A DNA stretch of 64,000 nucleotides, taken from assembly GCF_004138485.1 (NCBI RefSeq), contig NZ_RYEV01000007.1, positions 1-64,000 of the forward strand, given 5' to 3'. Positions 1 through 7,020 of this stretch are shown piece by piece. The notes beneath the pieces were generated by a model, which was not told the origin of the DNA, made no database searches, and was given only the letters and a program-made list of their open reading frames with translations. How positions within the stretch are numbered: position 1 is the first letter of the stretch; each line of letters begins with the position of its first letter. Made by a program: the position numbers and the translations under genes. Origin of the DNA: Peristeroidobacter soli (GTDB lineage Bacteria; Pseudomonadota; Gammaproteobacteria; Steroidobacterales; Steroidobacteraceae).

Positions 1-172
1 CCCGGCAGCTTTGCGGCACAGGGACGGGGCCGCAACAGCAGGGCTCACCATGGACGTGCGCCAAGGAGCGCACTGCGCGACGGGCGGCGCCCGGTGCCGG
101 GACGAGGTAGGTCACTCCCGGCGACGCAGACCACAGACGCCTCTGAAATCCGGCTCCGACAGCGACCTAACC

Positions 173-475
173 TCACAAGTCCACACTAAACGTCGCAGAG
201 GACTGAAACATCTCATCCTCCTCAACCACGTGCGCAAACTTCGGCCGCGGCGGCGAGACGCGCTCGCCGAGGCGCGACGACGCATCCCAGCAGATGATCA
301 GCACCACCAGCGACAACCACGCCCACACCCGCTCACGTCGCTGACGATCTCGGGCCAGCGTCTTGAAGCTGGGAGCGCGGTCATGCATCCAGTAGCGCGG
401 ATATTCAGCCACCGGCTGCTGCTGCGACGAGCCCGCTCGGACGCGGGGGTTGGTAGGAATCGGACGCTCGATCAT
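173..475 (-). CDS. Small single-pass membrane protein, function unknown
   Basis: This is a 100-residue product that I do not recognise. It has a polar, arginine-rich N-terminal half, one hydrophobic segment at about residues 50-66 (WAWLSLVVLIICW) and a polar C-terminal tail, so it is probably a single-span inner membrane protein. A GGAG motif 7 nt before the ATG supports translation from 475. It is divergent from pdsR. Class GN sortases are about twice this length, so it is not the sortase that would be expected near pdsR. Confidence 0.55.
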   Translation of the reverse strand: MIERPIPTNPRVRAGSSQQQPVAEYPRYWMHDRAPSFKTLARDRQRRERVWAWLSLVVLIICWDASSRLGERVSPPRPKFAHVVEEDEMFQSSATFSVDL

Positions 476-631
476 GGCGGTTCTCCAACGCCGGTCTCAA
501 ATCTCGGCGTGGAGGTATTACCGCTCTAAAGCTCGGACGCATGACCGCTGCCAAAAGGCGCGGCGCGGGCAGATTGTGATTAATTATGACCAGGGGCGCC
601 CGGGGCAGGCGCGGCGGTACACTGTGTCCCC

Positions 632-1324
632 ATGAAGAAAGTCATCGCCATCGTCGAAGACGAACCCGCCATCCGAGACAACTATGCCGCCGCCTTCCAG
701 CGCCATGGCTACGCCGTACGCACTTACGGCACGCGTAAGGAAGCCATCGAGGCATTCCGCGCTCGCCTGCCCGACCTGGCGGTCATCGATGTCGGCCTGA
801 AGGAGGAACCCGAGGGTGGCTTCGAGTTATGTCGCGAGCTGCGTTCGATGTCGGCGGAATTGCCCATCATCTTTCTGACCGCCCGTGACAGCGAGCTCGA
901 CGCCGTCTCGGGCCTGCGCCTCGGTGCCGACGACTATCTGACCAAGGACCTGTCGCTCACCCATTTGATCGCGCGCGTGACCGCCCTCTTCCGCCGCATC
1001 GACGCGCTGACTCAGCCCTCGAATCGGGATCAAGTGATCTCTCGCGGCTCGCTGATGATCGACGCCGCCCGGTTGCATGCCACCTGGAACGATCAGCCGC
1101 TCGGCCTGACCCTCACCGAGTTCTGGATCGTGCACGCGCTGGCCAAGAATCCCGGTCATGTGAAGAACCGGCAGCAGCTGATGGATGCCGCCAATGTCGT
1201 GCTCGACGACAACACCATCACCTCGCACATCAAACGCATCCGTCGCAAGTTCCAGGCCAGCGACTCGAGCTTCGACAACATCGAGACCATGTACGGCATG
1301 GGCTATCGCTGGAAGGAAACTTAA
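632..1324 (+). CDS. pdsR: Response regulator of the proteobacterial dedicated sortase system (PdsR type)
   Basis: This is an OmpR-class response regulator of 230 residues. The receiver domain spans about residues 3-120, with acidic residues E9/D10, phospho-acceptor D53 (AVIDVGL) and the conserved K near 104 (LTKDLSL). A winged-helix DNA-binding domain follows at about 135-228. The segment EGGFELCRELR and the LGADDYLTKD stretch are typical of the PdsR family that accompanies class GN sortases. It lies 29 bp upstream of its kinase gene and is probably co-transcribed. Target promoters are unknown. No sortase gene lies in the 630 bp upstream or directly downstream of the pair, which is unusual for this family. 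Confidence 0.85.
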   Translation: MKKVIAIVEDEPAIRDNYAAAFQRHGYAVRTYGTRKEAIEAFRARLPDLAVIDVGLKEEPEGGFELCRELRSMSAELPIIFLTARDSELDAVSGLRLGADDYLTKDLSLTHLIARVTALFRRIDALTQPSNRDQVISRGSLMIDAARLHATWNDQPLGLTLTEFWIVHALAKNPGHVKNRQQLMDAANVVLDDNTITSHIKRIRRKFQASDSSFDNIETMYGMGYRWKET

Positions 1325-1353
1325 CCGGGCCTGCCCGCCACTCGATTTACGGA

Positions 1354-3411
1354 ATGTCTCTTCGTACCAAGCTGCTGCTGCTCAGTCTGCTGACGCTGAT
1401 CCTGCCGTGGGCCGGTTGGAAATACGCGCAACAGATGGAGACCACGCTGCGCAGTGGTCAGGAAGCGGCGCTGATCACCACGGCTGAAGTGCTCGGCCGC
1501 GTCGTCGCGAGTGAGCCGGAGCTGCTCTATCGCACCGGCGAGCTGCGCGACACGTTCGATCCGGATCGCGGCGATTTGTTTGCTCCGCTGCTGCTGAATC
1601 AACCGCTGATCGATGGCTTTGCGGATGAGTGGCCTGAGCCGACGCGTCCCGTGCCCGGCTTCACCACCGCTCAGCCGAATGCGCCGCTGCTTCGACTCGG
1701 CGTGCACGGCCGGTCGCTGCACATCTTTGCCGAGATCAAAACGCCTCGGCATGCCTACGAAACCCCGACCGGCAACGAGACCGTGCCGGAGAGCGGTTCC
1801 AATCGGCTGATCCTGCTCACGCGCGATGAATTCAGTCGCGAACGCGCATGGTCCATCAGCGCACTGGCGCCCGGCCCCATCGTCGTCCGCCCTTGTGACA
1901 TCGGCTCGCCGTGGCGCCCGCATGCCGAAGACATGCCTTACATCACCGGCGTGTGGCGTGAGACCGCGACCGGATATGCCGTCGAACTGCGCGGGCCGCA
2001 GAATTTGTTTGGGACTCAACTCGCGGTGTACGCGCTCGACAAAGACAACGCGACCGTCGCCGCCACACACGGCCTCGCCTGGGTTCACACGGGCTCCGAA
2101 GCATTGAAACAGCGACTGGAGCAATACGCGCCGGAAGGCATTCGCGTGTCGGTCGTCGATGTGAAAGGCTGGCTGCTCGCGCGCGCCGGCGAAGTCACCG
2201 TGAACGCATCGTCGAACTATCCGGGATTGCAAGCCAACGAATACGGCTTCATGCGCTCGATCTATCGCGGCTTATTCCCGAGCAGCTCGGTGAAGCCGCA
2301 AGCATATGGACTGCCGTATGGAATGTGGGGCGCGCCCGTCGATAAAGCGCGTGCGGGCACAAACGCCGCGATCTGGTTCGATCAAGCCGGCGGCGAGCCT
2401 TCGCTGGTTCGTGCCGCCGTGCCCGTTCGCTACGGCGATCAAATTCTGGGGGCGCTGGTCGTCGAGCAGCCCGGCGAACAGCTCGTGCTGGTTCGCGAGC
2501 TGGCGCTTACCCGGCTGTTGAATGTCACATTGCTCGCGACCCTGTTCTCCGTGATCGTCTCGCTGGTGTTCGCCGCCCGCCTCTCACATCGCATTCGGCG
2601 CTTGAGCCGGGCCGCGAGAACCGCGTTGACCGCCGAAGGTCGTATCGAACACAGCATTCCCGGCACGGACGCGAGAGACGAACTCGGCGCCCTCGCCCGC
2701 AGCTACGACACGCTGCTGGGCCGCGTGAAGGAATACACGATCTATCTGCAAACGCTCGGCACCAAGCTGTCGCACGAGTTGCGCACGCCGTTGACCATCG
2801 TCAGTTCGTCGCTGGACAACCTCGTCTCCGAACAAGCATTGGCACCGAACGCGCAAAGCTATGTGGACCGCGCACGCAGTGGCACGAATCGCATGCACGC
2901 GATTCTCACCGCCTTGAGCGAGGCGACGCGGGTCGAGCAGAGCATCGATAACACCGACCGCGTGCGCTTCGACCTGAGCGAGCTGGTACGGAACATGGGC
3001 CAGGCATACCGCCAGACCTTCGCTCAGCATCACATCGAGACCCAGCTGCCGGAGGAGACCTGCATGATCGACGGCTCGCCCGACCTGATCGCGCAGTTGC
3101 TCGACAAGCTGATGGATAACGCCGCCGACTTCACGCCCGCAGGCAAGCAGATCACCCTCGCTTTGGAAGCCGGGCCGCGCGAGTACCGGCTGAGTGTCAG
3201 CAATGAGGGCCCGCCGTTGCCGCCGCAGCTGAACGACCGGCTGTTCGAGTCCCTGGTGAGCAGTCGCGGCAGCTCGGATGGAAAACCCCATCTCGGACTC
3301 GGCCTCTATATCGTGCGGCTGATCGCCGACTTCCACAGTAGTCGCGTCACCGCAACGAACCTCCCCGGCGACACTGGCGTCAGCATCACGCTGGAGATTC
3401 CAAGGGCTTAG
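1354..3411 (+). CDS. pdsS: Sensor histidine kinase of the dedicated sortase system (PdsS type)
   Basis: This 685-residue membrane kinase is the partner of the preceding regulator. It has an N-terminal transmembrane segment (about 5-21) and a long periplasmic region. Part of that region (about 85-235) looks like a CBM9/DOMON-type beta sandwich (IDGFADEW, then GYAVELR). A second transmembrane helix lies at about 388-412, followed by HAMP, HisKA with phospho-acceptor H474 (LSHELRTPL), and HATPase_c with the N box (DNAADFTP) and G box (LGLGLYIVRL). The length and layout fit the PdsS family. The periplasmic fold suggests that it senses a carbohydrate or an envelope state; this is inference. Confidence 0.85.
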   Translation: MSLRTKLLLLSLLTLILPWAGWKYAQQMETTLRSGQEAALITTAEVLGRVVASEPELLYRTGELRDTFDPDRGDLFAPLLLNQPLIDGFADEWPEPTRPVPGFTTAQPNAPLLRLGVHGRSLHIFAEIKTPRHAYETPTGNETVPESGSNRLILLTRDEFSRERAWSISALAPGPIVVRPCDIGSPWRPHAEDMPYITGVWRETATGYAVELRGPQNLFGTQLAVYALDKDNATVAATHGLAWVHTGSEALKQRLEQYAPEGIRVSVVDVKGWLLARAGEVTVNASSNYPGLQANEYGFMRSIYRGLFPSSSVKPQAYGLPYGMWGAPVDKARAGTNAAIWFDQAGGEPSLVRAAVPVRYGDQILGALVVEQPGEQLVLVRELALTRLLNVTLLATLFSVIVSLVFAARLSHRIRRLSRAARTALTAEGRIEHSIPGTDARDELGALARSYDTLLGRVKEYTIYLQTLGTKLSHELRTPLTIVSSSLDNLVSEQALAPNAQSYVDRARSGTNRMHAILTALSEATRVEQSIDNTDRVRFDLSELVRNMGQAYRQTFAQHHIETQLPEETCMIDGSPDLIAQLLDKLMDNAADFTPAGKQITLALEAGPREYRLSVSNEGPPLPPQLNDRLFESLVSSRGSSDGKPHLGLGLYIVRLIADFHSSRVTATNLPGDTGVSITLEIPRA

Positions 3412-3800
3412 CCAAAGCCGCGCGTAGTCTCGCGACTACAGTGCTGCACAGCGTCGAGTTTCCTTACAACGGCTCGCGCAACTCCCCGCAAAAAACAGTT
3501 GCGCTGATGCGACGATTAGGACTAAGTTCCTGTCCCAGCACGCACCGCACGCCGACCGGCATGTGGCTTGCTTGGATAGGTCCAGCGCTGCTTCTTCCGG
3601 GGGCGGCGAATGTGGCAGAGAAGCGGGGATGGCACCGCGAGGGGAGTGGGATCGAATCACAAGCGACAGGGATGCGCAGCCTTTCGTCCTGATAATAATC
3701 AGGCGAGGCGGGAGCAAGAGAAGGGTTGAGCGACAACAGCGACGTTTCCAGATTTAGCCGACGCCACCAAACAACTCGAAGAGTCGTCGACTCGGAAACG

Positions 3801-3830
3801 AAAAGCCCCGCGAATGCGGGGCTTTTTTTT
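3801..3830. terminator. Rho-independent terminator, probably bidirectional
   Basis: The stem AGCCCCGC / GCGGGGCT has a 4-nt GAAT loop and is followed on the plus strand by eight T residues. A shorter T run follows on the minus strand. It lies between the ends of two convergent transcription units (pdsRS and ydbH-ydbL). Confidence 0.85.
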
Positions 3831-3876
3831 GAACTGATCCATGACGACCGATCGGACATCCTGTCACGACGGTCGT

Positions 3877-3910
3877 GCTCCAAGAAAAAAGCGTGGTTTT
3901 TTCTTGGAGC
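3877..3910. repeat. Perfect 14-bp inverted repeat, possible terminator
   Basis: GCTCCAAGAAAAAA and TTTTTTCTTGGAGC are exact reverse complements with a 6-nt spacer (GCGTGG). The repeat lies 47 bp past the stop of the minus-strand YdbL-like gene. The T-rich arm could act as a slippery terminator in either direction. Confidence 0.6.
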
Positions 3911-3956
3911 TCGCCGCCCATGGCGGCGGGGCACATCCTTGTGCCCGGGGTTTGTC

Positions 3957-4580
3957 TCATTTCTGTTTCCAGTTGCCGTCCTTGTCCTGATAGAACCAGC
4001 CCGGCGCGGCCTTGCTGGCCCAGCGCTCGGCGAAGGTGGTGCGAATATCCATCTCCCATTCCGGGTGACCGTTGGCGGTCGCGATCTCGCGATACAGGTT
4101 GGCGCGATCGGCGTTCTCGTCGGCGACCAGCTTGCGAGTGGCGTTGCGCTCCGGCAGCGGCACCAGATTCTGATCGCGAATTTCCACCAGACCATCGCGC
4201 GTCAGACCGACAGCGCCGGAATCGTAGTACTTCTTCAGCTTCGCATGGCGCTCTTCCATCGATTGGGTGAGCTGCCGGACCGCCGGCGTCGCCACGTTCA
4301 GGTCCGCACCCTGCGCGGCTTCAGCAGCGGGCACCAGCAGGTTCAGCACGGAATGCGCGGCGGCCAGCAACTGGTCGCTCGCCTGAACGGGCAGCGACGA
4401 TCGTTTGTCGTCCTTCTTGGCGGGCTGGCCATCCGAGCCCCACACATCGTCGATGATCTTGTCAGCCGCTTTTTCGGCGGCCGCGGCCGGAAAATAAACA
4501 TTGATCGTGACGCACGCGGCGACGACCAGACACGAGGCCAGGCACAGCAACGTGGCAGCTTTGTAAGAGGCGGAACGCAT
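3957..4580 (-). CDS. YdbL-like DUF1318 lipoprotein, apparently with a YnbE-like N-terminal segment
   Basis: This is a 207-residue lipoprotein. The signal peptide ends in a lipobox (VVAAC, Cys22), followed by VTINVYFPAAAAEKAADKII, a Q/A-rich spacer, and a C-terminal DUF1318/YdbL domain (about 145-207; ENADRANLYREIA and PGWFYQDKDGNWKQK). I start at 4580 because AAGGAG sits 8 nt upstream of this ATG; a longer open frame has no such signal. In E. coli, YdbH, the lipoprotein YnbE and periplasmic YdbL are separate proteins of an intermembrane lipid-transport bridge. Here ydbH ends 80 bp upstream and no separate ynbE gene fits between them. The TINV motif after the lipidated Cys resembles the beta-strand segment of YnbE, so the two functions may be fused. 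Confidence 0.75.
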   Translation of the reverse strand: MRSASYKAATLLCLASCLVVAACVTINVYFPAAAAEKAADKIIDDVWGSDGQPAKKDDKRSSLPVQASDQLLAAAHSVLNLLVPAAEAAQGADLNVATPAVRQLTQSMEERHAKLKKYYDSGAVGLTRDGLVEIRDQNLVPLPERNATRKLVADENADRANLYREIATANGHPEWEMDIRTTFAERWASKAAPGWFYQDKDGNWKQK

Positions 4581-4660
4581 CAGGAAACTCCTTGGGGCTC
4601 GACAGGGATTACAGTCGGCCGCCGGCCAACCGTCAATCCGAGTTATCGAAGCGACAGTCA

Positions 4661-6886
4661 TCATCTCAGAATGGGGCCTTCGGACTCGGTCGCGGCCAGC
4701 AATTGCTCCACCAGCCGTGGCCAGTCGACGCGTCGCGAACTGCCGATCACGTCGATGCGCGGCACGCCCTTGCCCTTCACCAGGTAGTAATTGCCATTGG
4801 CCGCCGGTGCCACGCCGTCCATCACGCACACTTCGTTGTGCAGGCGGCAGGAAATGCCCAGCCGGTCATAATTGAAGTCGTCGAAGAAGCGCAGGAAGCC
4901 GCTCGACAACGCCGCAGTCACGCCGGCGCCGCCGCCCCCGATACTGCCGATGTTCTCAACCGCTCGCTGGCTGATGCGATGACGCGAACGATCGTCGAGT
5001 GGCGTAAAGAGCTTCGCGTCGAACGCGACGGGCGTCCAGTTGAACAGCTGCAGTCCATTGATCGCCCCCGACAGCCGTCCGGTGATGCGCCCGAAAGAGA
5101 ACGCGCTGGTCATCGGCTCCAGATCGAGGTTGTTGAGCGCAATGCTCGAATAGAACCGCGGCCATTGACCGAACGGCTGCTCCAGACGCAGGTCGCTGAT
5201 CGTCACTTCGCCGTTGAACACTTGGGCATGCAGCGTCGTGCCGAGTGTGATGATGCCTTCGCGCATGCGCAGCTTCGAAATCGCGCCGCCGATCTGGCCA
5301 CCGAACTCGGGCCAGCCGAACGCCTTGCACAGCTTCTGCACGCTGACCGGTTTGAGCGTGGCGTCGACGAGGAAGGCGATCGAAGGCAGGCCGGCATTGC
5401 GGATGCGGAACGTTTCGAGATCGATCGCGCCATCGAGCAAAGGAATGCGTGCCGGCTGCGTGAGTCGGAATTGTCGGCCTTGAGTCGTGAAGTTCAGCTC
5501 GCTCGCACCGAGATCGAGACCGAGCAACGCCCCGCCTTGCCATTTGAGCTTTGATGGTTGAACTGGGGGTGTGGGTGCCTCAGGCGCGCCACCCTGCCGT
5601 TTCAGTTGCGAGGTTTGAGCCTGCAGCGCGCCCGCCGGTGCAGCGTCGTCTTCGTCGGAATCGTTGCTGGTTGCATCCGCGAGCCAGTGCCACTCGCCGC
5701 TCAGCGCCGAGAGATTGAGCGCCCCCGCGCCGTCGTCGACCGTCACATCGTTGAAGCGCAAATCGATATGACGCGGCTCGCCGTCGGCAACCGACAGCTG
5801 GCCTGCAATGCTGCCGGCCGTTTGCATCGACTTGAAGCTCGTATCGATCAGCAACGGCTGCAGGTAGCTCTCGTAAGCGCCGGGGAATTTCAGCGCCGTG
5901 AGCTCGACTTCGAGATCCTGCACAGGCTGCTCCAGATCGAGCTGCAATCGTCCGCGCCCCGAGGCTTGCGCGACATCGGCGTGATCGAGCGTGAAGCGCT
6001 CCAGCGTGAGCGAGTTGCCATCGATCAGCTTGCCTTGCGCGTGCAGGGACATCGCGTGCGCCGACAGGTCGACGAAGATGGGTTGCGCGAAGGCTTGCCC
6101 TTGCGACGATTTGAGCGCGACATCGAACGCCATCTGATTGGCCGAGCTGCGCACGCTCGCGTCCACGTGCAGCGATAGCTTGTCGCTGGCGAGGCTGCCC
6201 TCCTCATTGTTGGCCGTCAGCTCCAGCAGCGAGCCCGTGACCTTCGCTTCACTCAGATTTGTTTGCTTGCCGCGCGCGGTGATATCGAGATCGACCAGCC
6301 CGGTCGCGGACCAACCCGCCGGCAGCGGCGCTTTGAAATCCGTGGCCAACTTCATCAAGCGATCGATGGGCACGCGTTGCAGACGAGCCTTCGCATTCCA
6401 ACCCGCATCCCGCAACGTCGCCTGCAAGGCGACGCGTCCTTCACCGACGCGCAATCCTTGAATTGCCACGTCGAGCGAGCCGTCCGCGCGCCCGTATCTC
6501 AACTTCGCATCGAGCGACTGCTTGCCGAGCGCCGGCCAGTCCGCGAGCACGCGAGCCTTCGCGCACGCAATGACATCGCCGCTCATCTCCAGCGACGGAC
6601 ATTCGATACGCACATCGGTGAGCGTTTGTGAAAAGGCAGCGAGGGTCAGCCGCCCTACGCGCGCGCGAACCAACGCGTTCTTGTCGGGCAAGCCGAAGTC
6701 GACGACCACATCGCTCGCGCTCCAGCCGTCGCCATCGACGCGCTCGATCTGCAACGACACATCGTCCACGGCGCGCACCGCTGTTGTGAGCACGACGCCA
6801 CCCGCGACCGCGGCTATCGCAGCGAGATAGCGAGCACGAACGCGGGTCGGTCGCTGCGATTGTTGTAAGCCGGAGACGCTCGTCAT
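4661..6886 (-). CDS. ydbH: YdbH-family AsmA-like intermembrane bridge protein
   Basis: The product has 741 residues. An N-terminal hydrophobic anchor (about 19-40) is followed by a long beta-rich periplasmic region, typical of bridge-forming AsmA-like proteins. The C-terminal third is the most conserved (FSFGRITGRLSGAINGLQLF, then RRVDW near the end) and matches the YdbH/DctA-YdbH family. In E. coli such proteins span the periplasm with YnbE to move phospholipids toward the outer membrane. I chose the ATG at 6886 just before the anchor; an upstream TTG at 6922 would add 12 residues. The DUF1318 lipoprotein follows 80 bp downstream and is probably in the same operon. Confidence 0.8.
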   Translation of the reverse strand: MTSVSGLQQSQRPTRVRARYLAAIAAVAGGVVLTTAVRAVDDVSLQIERVDGDGWSASDVVVDFGLPDKNALVRARVGRLTLAAFSQTLTDVRIECPSLEMSGDVIACAKARVLADWPALGKQSLDAKLRYGRADGSLDVAIQGLRVGEGRVALQATLRDAGWNAKARLQRVPIDRLMKLATDFKAPLPAGWSATGLVDLDITARGKQTNLSEAKVTGSLLELTANNEEGSLASDKLSLHVDASVRSSANQMAFDVALKSSQGQAFAQPIFVDLSAHAMSLHAQGKLIDGNSLTLERFTLDHADVAQASGRGRLQLDLEQPVQDLEVELTALKFPGAYESYLQPLLIDTSFKSMQTAGSIAGQLSVADGEPRHIDLRFNDVTVDDGAGALNLSALSGEWHWLADATSNDSDEDDAAPAGALQAQTSQLKRQGGAPEAPTPPVQPSKLKWQGGALLGLDLGASELNFTTQGRQFRLTQPARIPLLDGAIDLETFRIRNAGLPSIAFLVDATLKPVSVQKLCKAFGWPEFGGQIGGAISKLRMREGIITLGTTLHAQVFNGEVTISDLRLEQPFGQWPRFYSSIALNNLDLEPMTSAFSFGRITGRLSGAINGLQLFNWTPVAFDAKLFTPLDDRSRHRISQRAVENIGSIGGGGAGVTAALSSGFLRFFDDFNYDRLGISCRLHNEVCVMDGVAPAANGNYYLVKGKGVPRIDVIGSSRRVDWPRLVEQLLAATESEGPILR

Positions 6887-6956
6887 CGGCGCGATGATGA
6901 CCAGACCGATCCGACTCGCCAAGCACGAACCGGACTGGATTCCTGCACAAGCAAAT

Positions 6957-6970
6957 TGACAACGTTGTCA
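6957..6970. promoter_or_regulatory. LacI-family operator, perfect 14-bp palindrome
   Basis: TGACAACGTTGTCA is an exact palindrome with a central CG, the usual form of a LacI/GalR-family operator. It lies 50 bp upstream of the GH3 start codon and between two divergent genes. The LacI-family regulator at 9615 is the obvious candidate to bind it. Glucoside binding would then release repression of the beta-glucosidase and of the regulator itself. Confidence 0.75.
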
Positions 6971-7020
6971 CGCCCATGGGATTCTGTTCGGCCAGAATAG
7001 CAATCGAACGGGGGCGAACA

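Larger units (their letters stand above)
3412..3956. other. Intergenic region with hairpins, no supported gene
   Basis: This is about 545 bp between pdsS and the convergent YdbL-like gene. The short ORFs in all frames have no family resemblance, no good ribosome binding site and no convincing start. The right half holds three hairpins: 3801-3830 (terminator), 3843-3876 (ACGACCG/CGGTCGT arms) and 3877-3910 (perfect 14-bp arms). I see no gene in the left half (3412-3800). Confidence 0.6.

Noticed and set aside
11-529. 172-residue plus-strand ORF at the left edge
   Set aside because: Arg/His-rich composition without motifs; antisense to the better supported 100-residue membrane protein with a ribosome binding site.
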